This document shows positions 7,154 to 13,812 of a stretch of DNA of 20,327 nt, one piece after another. Source of the DNA: DATAQC01 sp038238185 (GTDB lineage Bacteria > Actinomycetota > Acidimicrobiia > Acidimicrobiales > AC-14); NCBI GenBank assembly GCA_038238185.1, contig JBBRXY010000057.1:1-20327 (forward strand), given 5' to 3'. How positions within the stretch are numbered: position 1 is the first letter of the stretch; every line of letters starts with the position of its first letter. A program made the translations under genes and the position numbers. The notes beneath the pieces were generated by a model. The model worked only from the letters and a program-made list of their open reading frames with translations, made no database searches and was not told the origin of the DNA.

Positions 7154-7951
7154 ATGCGCACGGTGACCAGGGTGGCCGAAGCCGAGGACGGCACCGTGAT
7201 CGGGTACCAGCTCACGGGGAACGGGCCCGCCATCCTGTTCGTGCACGGCGCCGCGGCCGATGCCCGGCAGTGGGCCATGGTCATGCCCCTGCTCGCCTCC
7301 CGGTTCAGCGTGGTGGCCATGGACAGGCGGGGACGGGGGTCGAGCGGCCCCATCGGGGCGGACCACTCGATGAACGTCGAGTGCGGGGACATCGTGGCCG
7401 TGGCCGAGGCGATCGACCGACCCGTCCACCTGGTCGGTCACTCGTCGGGTGCCCGTTTCGCTCTCCACGCCGCCCTCGGCCTGTCCGATCTCGCCAGCCT
7501 GACCCTCTACGAGCCGCCCGCGCCGGAGACCTTCGCCGACGACACCCTCCGGAAGCTCGCCAAGCTGGAAGAGGCCGCCGACCGGGAGGGAATCCTGCGG
7601 ACCTTCCTCGTCGACATCGCCGACAACGACGAGGAGGCCTTCGCCTTCATCCGGCGCCGGCCGATCTGGCCGATCATGGTCGACAACGCCCTCACCCTTC
7701 CCGCCGAGCTGCGGGCGGTGAGCGACTACCGCTTCGACCCGGGCCTGTTCGCCGCCCTGGAGGTGCCCACCCTGTGCCTGCTGGGCCAGCTCAGCGGCCC
7801 GGAGCTGGGCCGGGTCGCGGCCGAAATCGTCGACGCCCTGCCTCAGGCCCGGGTATCGACACTCGCCGGCCAGGCCCACGGCGCCATGATCAGCGCCCCC
7901 AAGCTGTTCGCCGCCGAGCTCCGGCGCTTCTTCGAGACCGTCGACGCCTGA
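7154..7951 (+). CDS. Alpha/beta hydrolase fold protein
   Basis: Soluble alpha/beta hydrolase of 265 residues with no signal peptide, so cytosolic. Seen: oxyanion-hole motif FVHGAAAD (29-36), MDRRGRGSS (56-64), typical of the strand-4/helix region, nucleophile elbow GHSSG (95-99, Ser97) and the C-terminal catalytic histidine in GQAHGAM (H242). The acid residue is not obvious: the loop LLGQLSGPE after strand 6 has no Asp at the usual spot, with E217 nearest, so the triad may be atypical. A cap domain spans roughly 121-190. The substrate cannot be inferred; relatives include esterases, haloalkane-type hydrolases and MhpC/BphD-like enzymes. It stands alone between the tRNA pair and a convergent terminator. 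Confidence 0.88.
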   Translation: MRTVTRVAEAEDGTVIGYQLTGNGPAILFVHGAAADARQWAMVMPLLASRFSVVAMDRRGRGSSGPIGADHSMNVECGDIVAVAEAIDRPVHLVGHSSGARFALHAALGLSDLASLTLYEPPAPETFADDTLRKLAKLEEAADREGILRTFLVDIADNDEEAFAFIRRRPIWPIMVDNALTLPAELRAVSDYRFDPGLFAALEVPTLCLLGQLSGPELGRVAAEIVDALPQARVSTLAGQAHGAMISAPKLFAAELRRFFETVDA

Positions 7952-7965
7952 GCCGACCACCGTTT

Positions 7966-8002
7966 GGCGCGCTGATCGACGCCAGAGGGTGACCAGCGCG
8001 CC
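7966..8002. terminator. Bidirectional hairpin terminator between convergent genes
   Basis: GGCGCGCTG (7966-7974) and CAGCGCGCC (7994-8002) form a perfect 9-bp stem, extended by two more pairs after a mismatch. It sits between the hydrolase stop (7951) and the transglutaminase stop (8016). There is no strong T-run, which is common in high-GC actinobacteria. Confidence 0.6.
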
Positions 8003-8015
8003 GAGAAGCCAGGAC

Positions 8016-8849
8016 TCAGGCCAGGCGGGTGATCTCCACGCTCACCGTGAGTCCCTCGGCCGGGGCACCGTGGTACACGCCCCGCAGGGGGCTCACGTCG
8101 GCGTAGTCGCGACCTCGGCCCACAGCCACATGGCGCTCGTTGACGGGCTGGAGGTGGGTGGGGTCGAAGCCCCACCAGTCGCCGGTCCACGCGTCGACCC
8201 AGGCGTGGCTCTCGCCGCTGGTGGCGGTTCCCACCTCAGCGTCGGTCGAGGGATGCAGATAGCCGGACACGTACCGCGCCGGAATGCCCATGCCGCGAAG
8301 TACGGCCAGGGTCAGGTGGGTGAAGTCCTGACACACACCGCTCCCGATCCGCAGGGCGTCGGCCGCCGTCGTGGTGACGTCGGTGGTGCCCTTGCCGTAG
8401 GCGAGCCGGTCGTGCACCCATCCGGCGGCCGCCTCGACGGCTTCCACGGGCGACCGCGCGGCGTCGAAGGCCGGGCCGATGTCGAGCAGCGTGGGGACGT
8501 AGTTGGTCGGACCGAGCAGTTCGGCGAACTGGTCGCGGATCGCCGGCGAGGCCAGGACGTCCCATCCGGCCGAGGTAAAGGGTTCGATGGCCGGCGACGT
8601 CTCCACCACCGAGGTGCCCACCACCGAGAGCCGGGTGTGTGGCTCGTGTACGTCGAAGGCGTCGACCAGGGTTCCCCAGTAGTCCCAGTAGCGGTAAGTG
8701 CGGGTGGCCGGGGTCACGGTGACGGAGGTCTCCATCGCCACCTGGCGATCGGTGCTGAGGGGCGTGACCCGGGCTTCGTTGTACGACGAATGGACCTCGC
8801 CCCGGTAGCGGTACCCGGTCTCGTGCCGGATTCGGAGCTCCCAGCTCAC
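8016..8849 (-). CDS. Transglutaminase-like cysteine peptidase-fold protein 1 (Rv2409c-type)
   Basis: Soluble 277-residue protein with an N-terminal beta-rich domain (about 1-95, starting SWELRIRHETGYRYRG) and a transglutaminase-like core. The papain-type triad is complete: C173 in GVCQDFTH, H215 in ESHAWVDAW and D229 in WGFDPTH. GRDYADVSPLRGVYHG near the end is a hallmark of this bacterial family. Enzymes of this fold make or break amide or isopeptide bonds; the real substrate here is unknown. The GTG start is 19 nt after the alpha-E stop with no good ribosome binding site, so it is likely translated from the operon mRNA by coupling. The order ATP-grasp, alpha-E, transglutaminase matches the mycobacterial Rv2411c-Rv2410c-Rv2409c set as I recall it. 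Confidence 0.93.
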   Translation of the reverse strand: MSWELRIRHETGYRYRGEVHSSYNEARVTPLSTDRQVAMETSVTVTPATRTYRYWDYWGTLVDAFDVHEPHTRLSVVGTSVVETSPAIEPFTSAGWDVLASPAIRDQFAELLGPTNYVPTLLDIGPAFDAARSPVEAVEAAAGWVHDRLAYGKGTTDVTTTAADALRIGSGVCQDFTHLTLAVLRGMGIPARYVSGYLHPSTDAEVGTATSGESHAWVDAWTGDWWGFDPTHLQPVNERHVAVGRGRDYADVSPLRGVYHGAPAEGLTVSVEITRLA

Positions 8850-8868
8850 GGACAGGACCCGACGAGGC

Positions 8869-9813
8869 TCATGGGCGTGTGACCCGCTCCCGGCGCCATT
8901 CGACCGGTGCCGTCTGCTCGAAGAAGCGACGGGCCACCGCCGCCCCGGCCTCGGCGCACGCCGCCTGGAGGGAGCGCAGGTGGCCGGGGACGTCGGCCAT
9001 CAGCTCGTGGACGCCCGCGAACTCCAACTCGTTGCGGGCCCGGCCGAGGATGCGTCGGGCCTCGTCCTCCTGGCCGGCCCGACCGGTGCTGGGCCCGAGC
9101 TCGGCCAGCCGGCGTTCGGCCAGGTTGAGGGCGTAGAACGCCGAGCGGGGGAACAACCGGTCGAGGAGGAGGAACTCGGCGACGAGGGAGGAGTCGACCC
9201 CCCGGTTGTAGGTGCGCAGGAAGGCTTCGTGGGCCGAGCACGACCGCAGGGTCGTGACCCAGTTCGGGGATCCCGAGGGGTCACAGAACCCGGCGAGGAG
9301 CAGCCGCGCCGTCATGTCGACGCGCTCCAGGGTGCGCCCGAGCACCAGGAACCGCCAGCCGTCGTCGCGAGCCATGGTGGAGTCGCCCAGGCCCGCCAGC
9401 ATCGCCGCCCGCTCCTTGACGAACTGGAAGAACACGTGGGGCCCCAGGCTGTCGGCGGCCCGGCGCTGACCGGGCAGGGCGACCCAGGTGGCATTGAGGC
9501 ATTCCCACATCTCCGTCGACAGCACCTCGCGCGCCCCGCGGGCGTTCTCGCGGGCCGCGCTCAGCGAACCCACGATGGAACAGGCGTCGGAGGCGTCGAA
9601 CCCGAGCATGTCGACGACGGCGGCGGTGTCGAGGTGGCCTTTCGGCGCAGAGGTGCCCATGACCCCGAGAAGCACCCGGCAGGCCGTCTCCTCGCTAACC
9701 GTGGGGTCCTCGAGGATGTGGTGGACGTGGACGTCGAGGATACGTGCGGTGTCCTCGGCCCGCTCCACGTAGCGGCCTACCCAGTAGAGCGATTCGGCGA
9801 TGCGGCTCAGCAT
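8869..9813 (-). CDS. Alpha-E domain protein (DUF403)
   Basis: All-helical protein of 314 residues; the whole length is one alpha-E (DUF403) domain. Seen: the family start MLSRIAESLYWVGRYVERAED, AEDTARILDVHVH, WRFLVLGRTLERVDMTARLL (about 183-202) and a C-terminal helix ending in VARRFFEQ. The family has no proven enzymatic activity. It occurs next to, or fused with, circularly permuted ATP-grasp proteins and transglutaminases, and is proposed to work with them in a peptide-modification pathway. The ATG at 9813 overlaps the upstream stop by 7 nt, a sign of translational coupling and probably equal stoichiometry. It is the middle gene of the leftward operon. Confidence 0.94.
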   Translation of the reverse strand: MLSRIAESLYWVGRYVERAEDTARILDVHVHHILEDPTVSEETACRVLLGVMGTSAPKGHLDTAAVVDMLGFDASDACSIVGSLSAARENARGAREVLSTEMWECLNATWVALPGQRRAADSLGPHVFFQFVKERAAMLAGLGDSTMARDDGWRFLVLGRTLERVDMTARLLLAGFCDPSGSPNWVTTLRSCSAHEAFLRTYNRGVDSSLVAEFLLLDRLFPRSAFYALNLAERRLAELGPSTGRAGQEDEARRILGRARNELEFAGVHELMADVPGHLRSLQAACAEAGAAVARRFFEQTAPVEWRRERVTRP

Positions 9814-11483
9814 CGCCGGCCCGCCTGTTGCTGCTGGGCGGCCTGGGCCACCGCCGGTCCGGGGTCGGGGCGAGGGCCCCTGCGCATCTCGCTTCCACTG
9901 GCCCCGGCTGCGCCGGACCCGGGCCCGGGCTGGGCGGGTCCGGCGCCCGTCGCCGTCGGCCGAGGGCCGTCGCCGGCGAGCACCCAGGTGTCCTTGCTGC
10001 CACCGCCCTGGCTGGAGTTGACGACCAGGCTGCCCTCGGGGAGGGCCACCCGGGTGAGACCGCCGGGAACGACCCACACCCGGTCCCCGTCGTTCACCGC
10101 GAAGGGCCGCAGGTCGAGGTGTCGAGGCTTCAACCGGTCGCCTACTCGGGTTGGCGCGGTCGACAGCTCCACGGTCTCCTGGGCGATCCAGCCGCGTGGA
10201 TTGGCTGACAGCGCCGCCCGGGCGCTTGCCAGCTCTTCGTCGCTGGCGGCGGACCCGATGAGGAGGCCCTTGCCCCCGGACGCGTCGACGGGCTTGATCA
10301 CCAGCTGGTCGAGACGTTCGAGGGCCGCGGCCAGCTGATCGGGATCCTGGAGTCGGTAGGTGGCGACGTTGGGCAGGATCGGCTTCTCGTGCAGGTAGTA
10401 GTCGATGATGGCGGGCACGTAGGTGTAGACGAGCTTGTCGTCGGCCACCCCGTTTCCCACGGCGTTGGCGATGGTGACGTTGCCGGCCCGGGCGGCGTTG
10501 AGGATGCCGGGGCAACCGAGCCGGGAGTCGGTTCGGAAATGGAGGGGATCGAGGTAGTCGTCGTCGATCCGGCGGTACACCACGTCGACCCGCTGCTCGC
10601 CCGTGGTGCTGCGCATGTAGACGGTGTTGTGCCGGCACACCAGGTCGCGTCCCTCCACCAGCTCTACGCCCATCTGGCGGGCCAGGAAGGAGTGCTCGAA
10701 GTAGGCGGCGTTGTAGACGCCGGGCGTGAGCACGACGACGGTGGGGTCGGGGCCGCCCCCCCGGGCGGCCCGCGGCAAGGGGTGGGGGGGGGGCGCCCGG
10801 GGGGCGGCGGCCCGGGGCCCCCCGGGGGGGGGGGGGGCCCCCCCGGGGGGCGGGCCCGACTTCAGGCTTTCGAGGAGGCGCGCCGGGTAGCCGTCGACCG
10901 GGCGCACCCGGTGGCTGGCGAACAGCTCCGGGAAGACCCTCGACATGGTGCGCCGGTTCTCGACCACGTAGGAGATACCCGAAGGCGTGCGCAGGTTGTC
11001 CTCGAGCACACGGAACTGGCCGTCGGCGCCGCGCACCACGTCGATACCCGCCACGTGTATACGGACCCCATTGGGCGGGACCACCCCGTTGGCGGCCCGG
11101 TGGTAGTGCTGGGAGCTGGTGACCAGAGCGGCGGGTACGACCCGGTCGGCCAGGATCCTTCCCAGGCCGTAGATGTCGTCGAGAAACGCCTCCAGGGCCC
11201 GCACCCTCTGCACCACGCCCGACTCCAGCAGCGCCCACTCGTCGGCGCCGAGGATCCTCGGCACCAGATCCAGTGGAAACGGCCGCTCCTCACCCGAGAA
11301 CGAGAAGGTGATGCCCTGATCGCGAAAGGCACGGTCGCGCGCCTCGCAGCGTCGCTCGAAGTCGTCCTCGGCGAGCGACTGGAGCGTCTCGTGGAGGGAG
11401 GCGCAGACCGGCCGAGGTACGCCCGGTGATTCGAACAACTCGTCCCAGGTCGTGGTCTGGTAATCGTCGAGCAGGTCGCCCAC
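9807..11483 (-). CDS. Circularly permuted ATP-grasp type 2 protein (DUF404/DUF407), with GC-only insertion
   Basis: Predicted ATP-dependent carboxylate-amine ligase of the circularly permuted ATP-grasp family, 558 residues (about 550 is usual). Conserved parts: NGVRIHVAGIDVVRG (138-152), the ED in RVLEDNLRTPSGISY (158-172), VVVLTPGVYNAAYFEHSFLA (249-268), GVELVEGRDL, RLDQLVIKPVDASGGKGL, the ATP-binding strand-loop, and SQGGGSKDTWVL near the end. Residues 209-246, between ESLK and DPTVVVL, are a Pro/Gly/Ala/Arg-rich stretch that family members lack; it comes from nearly pure G/C DNA (see separate entry). The last 50 residues are also low complexity (G/P/Q). The GTG start at 11483 suits the family. 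This is the first gene of the operon with alpha-E and transglutaminase 1. Substrate unknown; it is thought to ligate amino acids or peptides. Confidence 0.92.
   Translation of the reverse strand: MGDLLDDYQTTTWDELFESPGVPRPVCASLHETLQSLAEDDFERRCEARDRAFRDQGITFSFSGEERPFPLDLVPRILGADEWALLESGVVQRVRALEAFLDDIYGLGRILADRVVPAALVTSSQHYHRAANGVVPPNGVRIHVAGIDVVRGADGQFRVLEDNLRTPSGISYVVENRRTMSRVFPELFASHRVRPVDGYPARLLESLKSGPPPGGAPPPPGGPRAAAPRAPPPHPLPRAARGGGPDPTVVVLTPGVYNAAYFEHSFLARQMGVELVEGRDLVCRHNTVYMRSTTGEQRVDVVYRRIDDDYLDPLHFRTDSRLGCPGILNAARAGNVTIANAVGNGVADDKLVYTYVPAIIDYYLHEKPILPNVATYRLQDPDQLAAALERLDQLVIKPVDASGGKGLLIGSAASDEELASARAALSANPRGWIAQETVELSTAPTRVGDRLKPRHLDLRPFAVNDGDRVWVVPGGLTRVALPEGSLVVNSSQGGGSKDTWVLAGDGPRPTATGAGPAQPGPGSGAAGASGSEMRRGPRPDPGPAVAQAAQQQQAGRRC
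10751..10858. repeat. Almost pure G/C low-complexity tract inside the cp-ATP-grasp gene
   Basis: About 108 bp containing only a CAA and one T besides G and C, with a 10-G run (10784-10793), a 14-G run (10824-10837) and 7-C and 6-G runs. It keeps the reading frame open but encodes residues with no family counterpart, at a place where the family normally has a short linker. A sequencing or assembly artefact is at least as likely as a real insertion. Confidence 0.75.
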
Positions 11484-11678
11484 GCCCCATGGTTAGCATC
11501 CCGGTGTTTCGTGACGGTTACCTGAGGGCGGAAAGGCGCGGTTACGTTTGCCCTGAGAGGCCCGGACGACCCGGGGCCACAGTTCACACGGGCGTGACAC
11601 TCCGGCAGCGTGACGTTCACGACAGGGAGCGACACTCTTCAGGGGGGCCCACGGCCGCCGTCGCCGGAGGGCGCTCAC
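11484..11678. promoter_or_regulatory. Divergent intergenic region with repeated GTGA/TCAC and GGTTAC elements
   Basis: 195 bp between the leftward ATP-grasp operon and the rightward transglutaminase pair. It holds two CGGTTAC direct repeats (11515-11521 and 11539-11545, 24 bp apart), a TCAC-N6-GTGA inverted repeat (11584-11597) and CGTGA-CGT-TCACG (11609-11621). These are candidate operators for a shared regulator of both operons. A possible -10 for the ATP-grasp gene lies just before its GTG (TAACCA, minus strand, 11490-11495). Confidence 0.4.
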
Positions 11679-12533
11679 GTGCTGGTCAGAATCGGTTGCC
11701 ATTTCGAACACGACGCTGTCGAGGCCACACCCAGCCTCTGGCAGGTCCGTCCCCGCACCGACGGCCCCCATCGGATCGTGTCGGAAACCTGGTCGCCCCC
11801 GGCCCCGGCGGGCGCCTACGTGGACTCGTACGGCAACGTCTGCGACCGCCTGACCCTGCCCCCCGGGCCGTCGACGCTCCGCTACGACGCCGTGGCCGAG
11901 GTGCCGTCTAACTTCGACGAGACCGATCGCACCGCAGCCCAGGTCGCCATCGAAGATCTTCCTGACGGGGCGTTCGTCTACCTGCTCCCCAGCCGCTTCT
12001 GCTGGCCCGACGTCTTGTACGACCAGGCCTGGGCCATGTTCGGGGCCAGCCCCCCCGGTTGGGCTCGGGCCCAGGCCGTCGCCGACTGGGTGCACACCAA
12101 CATCGCCTACCAGGTCGGCGCGAGCACCCCGATGACCACGGCCCACGACGTGTGGCAGTCGCGGTCCGGGGTCTGCCGCGACCTGACCCAGCTGGGTATC
12201 ACGCTGTGTCGGGCCCTCAACATTCCTGCCCGCTACGTGGCCGGCTACCTCCCTGACATCGCCGTCCCGCCGCCCGACCTGCCCATGGACTTCTGCTCGT
12301 GGTACGAGGTCTGGCTGGGCGGGCGTTGGTGGACGTTCGACCCCCGGAACAACGAGCCGAGGATCGGACGGGTCGTGATCGCCCGGGGCCGTGACGCCCT
12401 CGACGCCGCCATGGTCACGATCTGGGGAGCGGCCGAGCTCAAGGTCATGACCGTCTGGGCCGACGAGGCCGACAGTGTCACCACCGCGCCTGACGCCGCC
12501 GTCGACGTGGCCGACTCCGGCGGCAGTGGCTGA
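11679..12533 (+). CDS. Transglutaminase-like protein 2, catalytic His position occupied by Cys
   Basis: Soluble 284-residue protein with a beta-rich N-terminal part (to about 125) and a transglutaminase-like core. C166 in SGVCRDLTQLG matches the catalytic Cys, and D221 in WWTFDPRNN the catalytic Asp. Where the other two paralogues have SHAWVE/SHAWVD, this one reads MDFCSWYEVWLGG, so C206 stands at the His position. The ending RIGRVVIARGRDALDAAM belongs to a subfamily distinct from the Rv2409c type. The start is GTG 11679 because GGAGGG (11666-11671) lies 7 nt upstream; an in-frame GTG at 11610 would add 23 residues. It overlaps the next gene by 8 nt. It could use another residue as base, or be a non-catalytic or binding paralogue. 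Confidence 0.85.
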   Translation: MLVRIGCHFEHDAVEATPSLWQVRPRTDGPHRIVSETWSPPAPAGAYVDSYGNVCDRLTLPPGPSTLRYDAVAEVPSNFDETDRTAAQVAIEDLPDGAFVYLLPSRFCWPDVLYDQAWAMFGASPPGWARAQAVADWVHTNIAYQVGASTPMTTAHDVWQSRSGVCRDLTQLGITLCRALNIPARYVAGYLPDIAVPPPDLPMDFCSWYEVWLGGRWWTFDPRNNEPRIGRVVIARGRDALDAAMVTIWGAAELKVMTVWADEADSVTTAPDAAVDVADSGGSG

Positions 12534-13482
12534 GCTCTCGTCGCTCCCGGCGGTCGACCGCGACGGCCTGGGCCTGGACCTGGGCCTGGCGTCATGGGTC
12601 ACCGGCGCGGTGTCGTGCGACGGCTCGCCCGAGGCCACCGTGTACGTGCTGCACCAGCGCTTCCGCTACGACTACGAGACTCCCGTGCGCCACCTTCGCC
12701 ACCAGCTGATGGTCGTGCCCCGGGTCGTCCACGGCGATCAGCGGCGCCTCGATCACCGTCTGACCGTGACCGGGGCTCCCGCACTGGTCTCGGTGAGCTC
12801 CGACGGGTTCGGCAATCACGTGGTCGACGTCCGGGCGACCACCGTCGACGACGCCATCGAGTTCGAGGCGTGGGCCCTGGTCCGGCGCACCCCGAACCCG
12901 CTCGCGGGTGTCACGACCCTTCCCCCGTCGGCCGTCGGCGACCGGCGACTGATTGCCGCCACGGAGTTGACCCGAGCCGATGCACACCTGGCCGACGCCG
13001 CCGGCGAGCTGGCCTCGGCTCGTTCGTCCAAGGGGCGACCGGGGGCCATGGAGTTGGCCGAGCGCATCTGCGACTGGTGCCACCGGTCCCTCACCTACGC
13101 CTACGGCGTCACCGGAGTGCGCACGTCGGCGGCCGAGGCAGTGGCCGGTGGCCGGGGGGTGTGCCAGGACTTCGCCCACGTGATGCTCGCCGTGTGCCGG
13201 GCGGCCGGTCTTCCGGCCCGGTACGTGTCCGGGCACCTGGTGGGGGAGGGTGGCTCCCATGCTTGGGTCGAGGTGGCCGTGGCCGACGCGGCGCGGCCGG
13301 GACGGGCCGAGGCGATGGCCTTCGACCCCACCCACGACCGGCGGGCGGGCTGGGGCTACCTGACCGTGGCCGTCGGCCGCGACTACGCCGACGTGGCGCC
13401 CACGTCGGGCACCTTCGAGGGCGGTGGTCCCGGCGTGCTCACGGCCCGCAAGCATCTCGGGCAGGTGGCTACCGACCTATAG
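12526..13482 (+). CDS. Transglutaminase-like protein 3 (complete triad)
   Basis: Soluble 318-residue transglutaminase-like protein. Parts: a short variable N-terminus (1-35), a beta-sandwich N-domain with the family mark RYDYETPVRHLRHQL (47-61), then the core with C213 in GVCQDFAHVM, H245 in GSHAWVEV and D267 in FDPTH. VAVGRDYADVAPTSGTF closes the domain. It is clearly paralogous to transglutaminase 1 (same GVCQDF, SHAWV, FDPTH and GRDYADV motifs), while transglutaminase 2 is more distant. The GTG start at 12526 overlaps the end of gene 2 (GTGGCTGA) and so is coupled to it; the open frame upstream lies within gene 2. Function is predicted as amidation or deamidation, or isopeptide hydrolysis, together with the ATP-grasp/alpha-E proteins. 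Confidence 0.92.
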   Translation: MAELSSLPAVDRDGLGLDLGLASWVTGAVSCDGSPEATVYVLHQRFRYDYETPVRHLRHQLMVVPRVVHGDQRRLDHRLTVTGAPALVSVSSDGFGNHVVDVRATTVDDAIEFEAWALVRRTPNPLAGVTTLPPSAVGDRRLIAATELTRADAHLADAAGELASARSSKGRPGAMELAERICDWCHRSLTYAYGVTGVRTSAAEAVAGGRGVCQDFAHVMLAVCRAAGLPARYVSGHLVGEGGSHAWVEVAVADAARPGRAEAMAFDPTHDRRAGWGYLTVAVGRDYADVAPTSGTFEGGGPGVLTARKHLGQVATDL

Positions 13483-13500
13483 GCGGTCGACGCGTCGATT

Positions 13501-13522
13501 TCCACCGCGTAGTACCGGTGGA
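13501..13522 (+). terminator. Hairpin after transglutaminase 3
   Basis: TCCACCG (13501-13507), 8-nt loop, CGGTGGA (13516-13522): a perfect 7-bp stem 18 nt past the stop codon. No T-run. It is a reasonable factor-assisted terminator for the transglutaminase 2-3 transcript. Confidence 0.45.
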
Positions 13523-13573
13523 CGCGGCACCCGTCCCCAGGAGCATCCCATGAAGGCGCGGCGGCGGGCGGCG

Positions 13574-13579
13574 TAGCGT
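13574..13579 (+). promoter_or_regulatory. Putative -10 element in front of the TIR-like remnant
   Basis: TAGCGT ends 6 nt before GTG 13586, the same leaderless geometry as the desaturase and hydrolase genes. It supports the idea that the tiny frame behind it once was, or still is, a gene start. Confidence 0.35.
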
Positions 13580-13585
13580 TGCCGG

Positions 13586-13645
13586 GTGGGCACAGGTCAA
13601 TGCTGGGACGTGTTCCTGGCGTACGCGTCACCGGACCGCGACTAG
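13586..13645 (+). pseudogene. Truncated start of a TIR-domain gene (remnant)
   Basis: A 19-codon frame starts with GTG and ends with TAG at 13643-13645. Its peptide contains WDVFLAYASPDRD, closely resembling the first strand and box 1 of TIR domains (consensus like YDVFLSYASPDR), located where a TIR domain would begin near a protein's N-terminus. No TIR continuation is visible in any frame after the stop, so the rest has been deleted or replaced. What is seen is the motif plus a plausible leaderless promoter; that it is a decayed TIR gene is inference from 13 residues and could be chance. Confidence 0.45.
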
Positions 13646-13809
13646 CCGGTCGTCGACGCTCATCTCACGGTTTGATTAATGGTGCGTGACGAAGACTTTC
13701 CCCGCTGGGGGCTTGCATCGGCCCTTCGGCCGCGATACGTTAGGGGAACACCAGTTCGTTTCGGACGGGCACGCTTCCCCCTGGTCACGCCTTCGAGTGA
13801 AGGAACGCA
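13646..13809 (+). promoter_or_regulatory. Leader and probable promoter of the DUF222-HNH gene
   Basis: No gene is recognised here. TACGTT at 13736-13741 is a likely -10, with TTGCAT at 13713-13718 (17-bp spacing) as a weak -35. Between them CGGCC-CTTC-GGCCG could form a hairpin or be an operator. GAAGGA at 13799-13804 is a good ribosome binding site for ATG 13813. Confidence 0.4.
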
Positions 13810-13812
13810 GTG

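Noticed and set aside
8869..11238. A 789-codon minus-strand frame that would fuse a long upstream part to the alpha-E protein
   Set aside because: Only the part after ATG 9813 resembles a protein family. The upstream portion is an out-of-frame reading of the cp-ATP-grasp gene, which has its own conserved frame.
13682..13812. Short GTG-initiated frame in the leader of the HNH gene
   Set aside because: It contains the putative -10 and the ribosome binding site of the HNH gene and has no protein-like features.
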